11,676 bases of DNA, taken from positions 1 through 11,676 of the forward strand of contig JAESUA010000274.1 in the NCBI GenBank assembly GCA_016763255.1, read 5' to 3'. This DNA comes from Magnetovibrio sp. (GTDB lineage Bacteria > Pseudomonadota > Alphaproteobacteria > Rhodospirillales > Magnetovibrionaceae). The first letter of the stretch is position 1. Each line of letters opens with the position of its first letter. The notes under the pieces are model-generated. The model was not told the origin of the DNA and made no database searches. It saw only the letters and a program-made list of their open reading frames with translations. Positions 1 through 5,545 of this stretch are shown piece by piece. The position numbers and the translations under genes are program-made.

Positions 1-57
1 ATGAACGATTACGATAAGGTCGTGGGCAAGGCTCCGGCCAGTGCAGCGGCTGAATAA
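1..57 (+). CDS. C-terminal tail of an unidentified protein (partial)
   Basis: Frame 1 is open from the window edge to a TAA at 55-57 and would encode at most 18 residues in view, ending KAPASAAAE. The ATG at position 1 may be an internal Met codon, because the reading frame is open to the edge. An Ala/Pro/Lys-rich tail like this is common at the ends of proteobacterial proteins and identifies no family. The strong hairpin 50 nt downstream (108-137) fits the end of a plus-strand transcription unit and is the main reason for calling this a gene end. What the protein does cannot be judged from here. Confidence 0.45.
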   Translation: MNDYDKVVGKAPASAAAE

Positions 58-107
58 TCCGCCTCACACGCCCATCGCTTGACCATTTTACCATGCAATT
101 TGAATGG

Positions 108-137
108 CTTAAAGGCCGGGAAAACCCGGCCTTTAAG
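108..137 (+). terminator. Hairpin terminator, 13-bp perfect stem
   Basis: Arms 108-120 (CTTAAAGGCCGGG) and 125-137 are perfectly complementary around an AAAA loop at 121-124. The lower stem is A/T and the upper stem is GC-rich. There is no long U-tract after it (the sequence runs TATACATAC), so termination on the plus strand may be only partly intrinsic. The hairpin is symmetrical and could also act on the other strand, but no minus-strand gene ends here. Confidence 0.7.
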
Positions 138-247
138 TATACATACTAAAGGAGTAGTTTTGGGTTGGAAATTCTCTAGAAAAGTTTAGGATCACTTCAC
201 TTCAAGGGCACATAAACAGGCACCAACACGTGTATGGGGGGGGCACA

Positions 248-529
248 ATGCTTCTGCAAACGAAGAAAATTGCAGCCATCATCGACCTCATCAGTGAGAA
301 CGGTGAAGCGCGCGCAATCGCCCGCTGGAAGACCATTTTAGCAGACAGCAAAAAATGTGATGTCTGCTTTTATCTGCCATTGGCCGAAACTGTGCGGTGT
401 GGGTCTTGCCTGGAAGGGCATCTGACACAGTCAGTGATGTCGTACACCTATCCCAAAATCAACCAAGACGCCTTAGAACGGGCGGAACGCGCCGTCAAAG
501 CCTGGGTCAAGGCGCACCGCACCGCTTAA
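248..529 (+). CDS. Small hypothetical protein with two CxxC pairs (zinc-ribbon-like)
   Basis: A 93-residue protein of unrecognised family. Its clearest feature is CDVC at about residues 37-40 followed ten residues later by CGSC, i.e. CxxC-x10-CxxC, a spacing that could hold one Zn2+ or serve as redox cysteines. There is no signal peptide or membrane segment, so it is probably cytoplasmic. The N-terminus (about 1-30) and the C-terminus (about 72-93, rich in Ala, Lys and Arg) look helical. I chose the ATG at 248 rather than the in-frame GTG at 230 because a run of eight G at 236-243 lies at ribosome-binding distance; the GTG would add a glycine-rich MYGGGT leader. The stop codon (527-529) directly abuts the stop of the minus-strand LOG gene. 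It appears to be monocistronic. Family and function are unknown. Confidence 0.65.
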   Translation: MLLQTKKIAAIIDLISENGEARAIARWKTILADSKKCDVCFYLPLAETVRCGSCLEGHLTQSVMSYTYPKINQDALERAERAVKAWVKAHRTA

Positions 530-1373
530 CTACATCCCTCCTCCGGGCGTATCAATGTGATACTCACTCAACTTACCGGTTAAAAACTCCAAGGCATCGT
601 CAACACTATCGGAACAGTGAAACAGCTCCAGATCGCTGGGCGATATGGTGCCGTATTTGACCATGGCATCGAGGTTCAAAATCTCATTCCAGTATTCGGT
701 GCCGTACAGAACCACCGGCATCGCCTTGCCCATCTTGCGGGTTGAAACCAACGTCATCAGTTCGAAAAACTCATCCAAGGTTCCATACCCACCGGGAAAC
801 ACGATCATCGCCTTAGCCAGATAGGAAAACCAGAATTTACGCATGAAGAAATAATGAAAATCAAATGCCAACTCGCGCGTGATATAGGGGTTTTCATGCT
901 GTTCAAACGGCAAGGAAATATTCAGGCCGATGTTATGGCCCTTAGCATCCGCGGCACCACGATTGGCGGCCTCCATAATGCCGGGGCCGCCACCGGTGCA
1001 CATCACAAAGCGCTTTGAGCGTTCCCTTCAGCCCCTTGGACCATTCGGTCAAACGCCTCGACAGCTCGCGAGCTTCTTCGTAGTAGCGCGACATGGCGAG
1101 GTTTTGTTCGGCACGGCCAACATCACCACCATGTTTTTTGGCAGATGCCAGCTCTTGTTCGGCCACCTCTCGCGACAAGATGCGCGCGGATCCAAAAAAC
1201 ACGATGGTATCTGAAACATTGAAACGTTCGAAGCGGTCTTCGGGTTCCAGGAACTCCGCTAAGATCCGCATGGGCCGCCCGGCGCGGCTTTGCATGAAGT
1301 CCATATCCTTGTAGGCCTTCACCGGCTTGTCCGCATCTTCGTCCCTGTCATGTTCATCATGTTTGCGCGTCAT
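530..1373 (-). pseudogene. LOG-family protein (TIGR00730-type nucleotide-binding), split by a frameshift
   Basis: Two minus-strand frames together encode one LOG-family protein (Lonely Guy; cytokinin riboside monophosphate phosphoribohydrolase-like Rossmann fold). The upstream frame starts at ATG 1373, eight bases after an ideal ribosome site (AAGGAGG), and carries the N-terminal half, including VFFGSARIL and the helical segment ending LTEWSKGLK. The downstream frame carries TGGGPGIMEAANRGA and the signature PGGYGTLDE, and ends at 530. The join is not in frame: removing one base around 1012-1027 (for example from the GGG at 1024-1026) would read KGLKERSKRFVMCTGGGPG and give about 280 residues, a usual length for this branch. 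All family motifs are intact apart from the shift, so this is either a recent mutation or a sequencing error. Family members cleave the N-glycosidic bond of AMP-like nucleotides; the physiological role in bacteria is mostly unclear. Confidence 0.85.
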
Positions 1374-1463
1374 GGCCTGTCCTCCTTAGCTAAGTCCTTA
1401 TCGGTTCGATACTTTCACGTATGCTTCCCCCATGGCAAGGGCCAACCAAAAGGGCTGCTAAGG

Positions 1464-1482
1464 CGTGATCACGAAATCGTGA
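1464..1482. promoter_or_regulatory. Overlapping inverted repeats between divergent genes (operator candidate)
   Basis: The 220-bp gap between the divergently transcribed LOG gene and the P460-like gene contains CGTGATCACG (1464-1473, a perfect 10-bp palindrome) overlapping TCACGA-AA-TCGTGA (1469-1482, 6-bp arms with a 2-bp centre). The result is three CGTGA-type half-sites in 19 bp. Stacked dyads of this sort between divergent promoters often bind a dimeric regulator. I recognise no specific consensus (it is not a good FNR, CRP or Fur box). I found no convincing sigma-70 hexamers in the gap. Confidence 0.35.
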
Positions 1483-1524
1483 AGTGTGCCACAACCCCTG
1501 CGTGCCAATCTGTAGAAGAACGGC

Positions 1525-1541
1525 CCTGACGGGGCGTCAGG
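1525..1541 (+). other. Small GC hairpin in the leader of the P460-like gene
   Basis: CCTGAC and GTCAGG form a 6-bp stem around a GGGGC loop, followed by CGATATTTT. It lies 52 nt before the start codon of the cytochrome gene. It might be a weak terminator or attenuator-like hairpin, or have no function; the stem is short and the T-run is interrupted. Confidence 0.25.
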
Positions 1542-1593
1542 CGATATTTTACCCATAGAACTTAAACAACAAGATCATACTTTGGAGGAGTAA

Positions 1594-2175
1594 ATGTTTA
1601 GCAAAATTATTGCAGGGCTCAGTATGTGCGCCCTAGCCCTTATGTTGACGGCGACACCGGTAAAAGCCGCCTCTCATGAAATGACCGCACCGTTCGGAAA
1701 TGCCGATGATCTCAAAGATGCGCAAATGTTGTGGTTTGCCCTCAATAAATACCGGCTTGTGGGCCCCAACTCATTGCTCTCGACCCCCTATGAAGGGATC
1801 GAGCCTCACGGTTTTGTACTCGAAACCATTCAAGATACCATCGTTGTGGATGGCAATGACCGCATCGTCATCGTCAAACGTAACTATGGGCCCGAAGGTG
1901 TTGAAGTCAGCGCGGTTGCCGATGATCCATGGAGTTTTTTGAAGGCCTACACCGTCATGGTCAAGCGCGAAAAAGGCTATGACAGCGAAAACCAGGACTG
2001 GTTTTACGTTAAATATATGGTCGATGGCACGGTGCTGAAAAACCCCAAAGGCATGTCATTGGCCGGACGTGTGGGCAAAGGTGGCGATGCCGGGTGCCTG
2101 CCATGTCATAAAAATGCCGATGGCGACGACTTCGTCTACAACCACAATCGCTTCTCCAAGGAGATGATGAAGTAG
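1594..2175 (+). CDS. Exported cytochrome P460-family monohaem protein
   Basis: A 193-residue secreted protein. Residues 1-25 form a Sec signal peptide (basic start, hydrophobic core, then VKA-A), so it acts in the periplasm. The mature part fits the cytochrome P460 fold: antiparallel strands such as VMVKREKGY and DWFYVKYM, then one haem c attachment site CLPCH (Cys168, Cys171, His172) near the C-terminus. In known P460 proteins a Lys side chain is cross-linked to the haem and the enzyme oxidises hydroxylamine; the related cytochrome c'-beta proteins lack the cross-link and bind NO. I cannot tell which group this belongs to: Lys95 in VIVKRNYG and Lys124 in VMVKREKG are candidates only. A strong ribosome site (GGAGGAG) precedes ATG 1594. 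It appears to be a single gene. Its role in nitrogen-oxide handling is inferred from the family, as no nitrification or denitrification genes are nearby. Confidence 0.88.
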   Translation: MFSKIIAGLSMCALALMLTATPVKAASHEMTAPFGNADDLKDAQMLWFALNKYRLVGPNSLLSTPYEGIEPHGFVLETIQDTIVVDGNDRIVIVKRNYGPEGVEVSAVADDPWSFLKAYTVMVKREKGYDSENQDWFYVKYMVDGTVLKNPKGMSLAGRVGKGGDAGCLPCHKNADGDDFVYNHNRFSKEMMK

Positions 2176-2200
2176 GACAAAATAAATAAATTTAAGGGCG

Positions 2201-2220
2201 CTCAGGGACAAAACCCTGAG
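2201..2220 (-). terminator. Hairpin terminator for the minus-strand mo/HAD operon
   Basis: CTCAGGG (2201-2207) and CCCTGAG (2214-2220) form a perfect 7-bp stem with a 6-nt loop. On the minus strand it lies 46 nt past the HAD stop codon and is followed by a T-rich tail reading TTAAATTTATTTATTTT, which makes it a plausible intrinsic terminator in that direction. Confidence 0.6.
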
Positions 2221-2230
2221 GCCAAGAGGC

Positions 2231-2250
2231 GGGCGGCAGAAAAGCCGTCC
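2231..2250 (+). terminator. Hairpin terminator after the P460-like gene
   Basis: GGGCGGC (2231-2237) pairs with GCCGTCC (2244-2250), with one G-U pair, around an AGAAAA loop. It is followed on the plus strand by GTTTCCGTTTG. It sits 55 nt after the cytochrome stop, downstream of the other hairpin, so the pair would insulate two converging genes. The broken T-run makes it the weaker of the two. Confidence 0.4.
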
Positions 2251-2265
2251 GTTTCCGTTTGTCCA

Positions 2266-2907
2266 TCAGCCGCCGACAAACGTTTGCAGACTGAGCAGAT
2301 CGCTGACGGTCTTAGTCCCTTGCGGAAAAACATCTTCATGATGCGGTGCGACCCGGCCCAAAAAGGCGAGGCTGGTATCACGTGCGGCGTCATAGTCCGT
2401 CATCGCGTCCCCGACAAACAAAACCCGTTTTTTATCCACTCCGGTGCGCGCAACGATGTCCTCAATAATTTGAGGTTTAAGGCGCGGTGAACCATGCACC
2501 TCCTCAAAATAACCGGACCATCCACGTGCCGCAACGATACGGCACAACTCATCTTGCGGCGTCCCGGATATAACATAGAGCTTTAACTGGCCCTGCGTTG
2601 CATCCAAAAAATCAACCGCACCAGACACAGCCGGGGCGCTGACAACTTTGTTTTCCACAAGCTCGCTGTAGCGCTTCGTCCACACCGCCAAGGCCTCAGG
2701 CGAGAGTTTTTCGCCAAGGTACTCTTGATGATAAAGCTCGATTTTGTGCACCCGGGAAATGCCCGCGTGATGTTCGTGATGGGCAACGCAGCGCGCCACA
2801 ACATCCTCACCAAATTCGCCGTACAGTTCGCGAAAAGCATCCGTCTTGATGTCGGCGCTTTCCGCCAAAACACCGTCAAAATCGAAAAATATTGCATCGA
2901 AACGAAT
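2266..2907 (-). CDS. HAD-superfamily phosphatase with an apparent ATT start codon
   Basis: A 213-residue haloacid-dehalogenase-fold hydrolase, resembling the phosphoglycolate phosphatase/beta-phosphoglucomutase branch. Motif I is FFDFDGVLAES (nucleophile Asp9, general acid Asp11), motif II is VISGTP (Ser114), motif III is Lys144 in SPRLKPQ, and motif IV is VGDAMTDYDAA (Asp167, Asp171). A helical cap lies between motifs I and II (about 17-100). The substrate cannot be read from sequence. The start is odd: the frame has a TGA 12 nt upstream of the ATT at 2907, and the first ATG/GTG/TTG is the TTG at 2868, which lies after motif I. A start at ATT gives MRFDAIFFDFDGV, a typical HAD beginning, and GGGAG lies 7 nt upstream. 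The alternative is a lost T in the T5 run, which would allow an ATG start at 2898. It follows moaE by 22 nt, so it is the last gene of the operon. Confidence 0.85.
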   Translation of the reverse strand: MRFDAIFFDFDGVLAESADIKTDAFRELYGEFGEDVVARCVAHHEHHAGISRVHKIELYHQEYLGEKLSPEALAVWTKRYSELVENKVVSAPAVSGAVDFLDATQGQLKLYVISGTPQDELCRIVAARGWSGYFEEVHGSPRLKPQIIEDIVARTGVDKKRVLFVGDAMTDYDAARDTSLAFLGRVAPHHEDVFPQGTKTVSDLLSLQTFVGG

Positions 2908-2929
2908 GGCTCTTCTCCCTCAGCTAAGT

Positions 2930-3382
2930 TTAAGTCTGATCCCAACGTTTGGTGGCGTCGTCATCTGACGTTTTGGCTTCGACCCAATGATCACCGGAAG
3001 CCGCACTTTCTTTTTTCCAAAACGGCGCCTCGGTTTTCAGCCAATCGATCAAAAAATGGCAGGCCTCGAATGCAGCTTCGCGGTGCGCCGAGGCGGCAGC
3101 CACGAATACAATGCGCTCACCCGCCTCCAAGCGGCCATAGCGATGGATGATCAAGGTGGCATCCAGCGGCCAACGGTCTTGGGCTTGTTTTTCAATCGCT
3201 TCGAGCTGTTTTTCCGTCATCCCCGGATAGTGTTCTAGGGTCATGGCGGACACCTGCTCGCCCCCGGCGAAGTCGCGCACCAGACCGACAAACGAGCACA
3301 CCCCACCGATGGCGAGATTACCTTCACTCAATTTTTGAAGTTCCACGCCGGGGTCGAAATCTTCTTCCTGGACACGGATCAT
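2930..3382 (-). CDS. moaE: Molybdopterin synthase catalytic subunit MoaE
   Basis: A 150-residue cytoplasmic enzyme, the usual length. With MoaD it converts cyclic pyranopterin monophosphate to molybdopterin by inserting two sulfurs. Family landmarks are GLVRD (33-37), LEHYPGMTEKQLEAI (49-63), RYGRLEAGERIVFVA (81-95), and SAHREAAFEA (98-107) followed by DWLKTEAPFWKKE (113-125). The two Lys that match E. coli Lys119 and Lys126 are Lys116 and Lys123 here, with the same 7-residue spacing, and His100-Arg101 matches the E. coli His103-Arg104 position. The ATG at 3382 is 7 nt after the moaD stop, so translation is probably coupled. Complete, no oddities. Confidence 0.96.
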   Translation of the reverse strand: MIRVQEEDFDPGVELQKLSEGNLAIGGVCSFVGLVRDFAGGEQVSAMTLEHYPGMTEKQLEAIEKQAQDRWPLDATLIIHRYGRLEAGERIVFVAAASAHREAAFEACHFLIDWLKTEAPFWKKESAASGDHWVEAKTSDDDATKRWDQT

Positions 3383-3389
3383 GGCAACC

Positions 3390-3641
3390 TCAACCGCCCG
3401 TTACGGGTGGGAAAAAGGCGACCTCATCACCATCGCTGACGGTATGATCGGTGGCAACATGTTCTTGATTGACGGCAATGCGCACCACGGATTCATCGCA
3501 AAAAGCATCGGCGAACCCATCGCTGCGACCTCTCAGCCAAGCCATCAATCCAGCCACATCATTGACCCCATCGGGCAAGTCGATGTCTTCTTCGGACACG
3601 CCGGTTTTATCTTTAAGCCACGCGAAATACAGAACCTTCAA
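3390..3641 (-). CDS. moaD: Molybdopterin synthase sulfur carrier subunit MoaD (TTG start)
   Basis: An 83-residue ubiquitin-fold sulfur carrier; E. coli MoaD has 81. The C-terminus is FFPPVTGG, the Gly-Gly tail that is adenylated and thiocarboxylated and inserted into the MoaE active site. The N-terminus KVLYFAWLKDKTG is the usual first strand. The start is a TTG at 3641 whose last two bases are shared with the moeA stop (TTGA overlap), with GGAG 8 nt upstream in the moeA tail. The open frame extends further upstream to 3827, but this is not homologous and overlaps moeA. Start choice and overlap suggest coupled translation, with moaD expression tied to moeA. Confidence 0.94.
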   Translation of the reverse strand: MKVLYFAWLKDKTGVSEEDIDLPDGVNDVAGLMAWLRGRSDGFADAFCDESVVRIAVNQEHVATDHTVSDGDEVAFFPPVTGG

Positions 3642-4897
3642 GATGTCATCTCCACAAAAGGCAGGAAGTTTACGAGATCCCCCTCGTTCACACGTTTCAA
3701 GTCTTCGGGCAATTCCACCAAGCCATCGCTGGCCACCATCGAGGTCAAAATACCGGACCCCTGAGCCGGATGTTTGTGGGCGCGCATTTGGCCCTGATCG
3801 TTCATTTCCAAGGTGGCGCGCAACCATTCACGTCGGCCGACTTTTTTGTCCATCGCAAACGCGGCGGGAATTTGGAAAATATGCGGATCGCATCGTGTCC
3901 GCCCGGACAGCGTGAGGATCAAGGGCCGGGCGATGCGCATAAATGTCACCATCGCCGCCACCGGATTACCGGGTAGACCGACAAAGGCGGTATCGACAAT
4001 CTTGCCAAACGCCATGGGCCGTCCCGGCTTGATGGCGAGACGCCAAAAATCGATACTGCCAAGGCTTTCCACCACATGGGTGATGTGATCTTCTTCGCCC
4101 AGGCTGACACCACCCGAGGTGATGATCAAATCATGGCCCGGGTACGCGTCATGCAACGCCCCGCGTATTTCGGCGACACTGTCGGGCAAGATGCCAAGGT
4201 CAGTGACCTCGCAGCCCAAGCCCTTCAACAACGCACTGACGGTGTAGCGGTTGGCGTCATAGATCGCGCCATCGCGGGCTTCGTCCAGTATCGGGTCGGC
4301 AACCTCATCACCGGTGGAGAATACCGCGCAACGCAGCCGGGTATAGACCTTCAATTGGCCCATGCCGACCGAAGCGGCAAGGCCGATTTCTTGGGCACGC
4401 AACATTTGGCCGGTGCGAATGATGATATCGCCCTCAACCACGTCTTCGCCCTTTTTACGGCGATTGGCACCTTGTTTGATGCCCGGCGGCAAAATCACAT
4501 GTTCACCGTCCAAGGCGATGTCTTCTTGCATGAACACCGTGTCCATACCTTCGGGCACGGGTGCCCCGGTAAAGATCTGCACGGCTTCGCCATCTTCGGC
4601 TGGACGTTGCAAAGGATGACCGGCGGCGATGCGTGCAGTGACCGGAAAACGGCTCTCGCTGTCTTGATGAAGGTCGGCGAACTTCACCGCATACCCATCA
4701 ACCGCGGAATTGTCATGCGGCGGCACATCAAGGGGGGCGATGATGTCTTGCGCCAGGATACGTCCCAGGGCATCGCGGATCGAGATCGTCTCCGTGCCGA
4801 CCACCAAACGGGCGCGTTCTTTAAGCACCTTGATGCCTTCATCAAAGGGCATCAGTTCATCGCCAATTTTAAAGCAATCGTCGAGCAATCCGGCCAT
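3638..4897 (-). CDS. moeA: Molybdopterin molybdenumtransferase MoeA
   Basis: A 419-residue cytoplasmic enzyme that inserts molybdate into adenylylated molybdopterin, the last common step of molybdenum cofactor synthesis. Family landmarks in order: PPHDNSAVDGYA (59-70, with the conserved Asp62), IFTGAPVPEGMDTV (109-121), GANRRKKGED (143-152), STGDEV (194-199), ITSGGVSLGEED (259-270) and VGLPGNPVAA (306-315). Length is normal (E. coli 411). The start is ATG 4897, one base after the pgsA stop (TGA-G-ATG) with a GGGGGAG ribosome site inside the end of pgsA. The open frame runs 27 codons further upstream into pgsA, but that part has no homology. It sits between pgsA and moaD, so three molybdenum cofactor genes are contiguous. 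Confidence 0.96.
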   Translation of the reverse strand: MAGLLDDCFKIGDELMPFDEGIKVLKERARLVVGTETISIRDALGRILAQDIIAPLDVPPHDNSAVDGYAVKFADLHQDSESRFPVTARIAAGHPLQRPAEDGEAVQIFTGAPVPEGMDTVFMQEDIALDGEHVILPPGIKQGANRRKKGEDVVEGDIIIRTGQMLRAQEIGLAASVGMGQLKVYTRLRCAVFSTGDEVADPILDEARDGAIYDANRYTVSALLKGLGCEVTDLGILPDSVAEIRGALHDAYPGHDLIITSGGVSLGEEDHITHVVESLGSIDFWRLAIKPGRPMAFGKIVDTAFVGLPGNPVAAMVTFMRIARPLILTLSGRTRCDPHIFQIPAAFAMDKKVGRREWLRATLEMNDQGQMRAHKHPAQGSGILTSMVASDGLVELPEDLKRVNEGDLVNFLPFVEMTS

Positions 4898-4898
4898 C

Positions 4899-5498
4899 TC
4901 ACTCCCCCTTGGTCGGCGGTTCGTTATAGTTCGCATCCGAAGCCGCGATATGGCGTAAACCGGCACGCAGGTAATCATACCCGGTGATGATGGTGATCAG
5001 GGCGGCAATCCACAAACCATAGATGCCGATTTCCCAGGTGGTGGCAAACCCAAAATCCGGTCCGGCATGGCCGACAATGAGAAAACCCAAAGCCAGCATC
5101 TGAATGGTGGTTTTCCACTTCGCCAACATACTAACAGGCATGCTGACTTGGGCCTGGGCGAGAAACTCACGCAGCCCTGAAACCAAAATTTCCCGGCACA
5201 AGATCACCGCGGCAGGCAGGATATGCAGACCCGAGATGCTTTCCACCCCCACCAACATAAACAGCACCCCGGCAACCAGTAACTTGTCGGCGATGGGGTC
5301 TAAAAACCGCCCAAATGCCGATTGCTGATGCCAGGCACGGGCTAGGTATCCATCGAAAAAATCCGTGATGCAGGCGTAGGTATAAGCACAAAACGCCAGC
5401 CAATTGCCCAGCGGGTCGCCCATCATGACGAAACCCAGCACCACAGGAATGGCGAGGATGCGAGAAACCGTTAAAACGTTGGGTATGTTGAGGACCAT
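4899..5498 (-). CDS. pgsA: CDP-diacylglycerol-glycerol-3-phosphate 3-phosphatidyltransferase PgsA
   Basis: A 199-residue integral membrane enzyme of the CDP-alcohol phosphatidyltransferase family. It makes phosphatidylglycerol phosphate, the precursor of phosphatidylglycerol and cardiolipin. The family signature is complete: Asp46, Asp49-Gly50, Ala53-Arg54, Gly63, Asp67 and Asp71, in the pattern DxxDGxxAR-x8-GxxxDxxxD, which binds divalent metal and the CDP moiety. About five to six hydrophobic segments are visible, including 8-26, 33-45, 74-100, 126-142 and 153-172. The protein begins MVLNIPNVLTVSR, typical of PgsA, which supports ATG 5498 although there is no clear ribosome site before it. 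It lies 47 nt after uvrC and 1 nt before moeA, so it bridges DNA repair and cofactor genes in one transcription unit. Confidence 0.96.
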   Translation of the reverse strand: MVLNIPNVLTVSRILAIPVVLGFVMMGDPLGNWLAFCAYTYACITDFFDGYLARAWHQQSAFGRFLDPIADKLLVAGVLFMLVGVESISGLHILPAAVILCREILVSGLREFLAQAQVSMPVSMLAKWKTTIQMLALGFLIVGHAGPDFGFATTWEIGIYGLWIAALITIITGYDYLRAGLRHIAASDANYNEPPTKGE

Positions 5499-5545
5499 AG
5501 ATCGTATTAAAACTCAAAATCTGAATGTTTCTGCATACTAGCGTC

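Noticed and set aside
160..189. Tiny open frame starting TTG GGT TGG after an AAAGGAG sequence
   Set aside because: Nine codons only, with nothing to support expression beyond the ribosome-site-like sequence.
165..192. Possible sigma-70 promoter TTGGAA-N16-TAGGAT before the small CxxC gene
   Set aside because: Each hexamer matches only four of six consensus bases, which is common by chance in this AT-rich spacer.
2202..2393. A 63-codon minus-strand frame overlapping the end of the HAD gene
   Set aside because: Out of frame with the HAD motifs, and it runs across the hairpins; no independent support.
4076..4987. A 303-residue plus-strand open frame opposite moeA
   Set aside because: It is antisense to a clear MoeA with full motifs, has no ribosome site and shows no recognisable domain.
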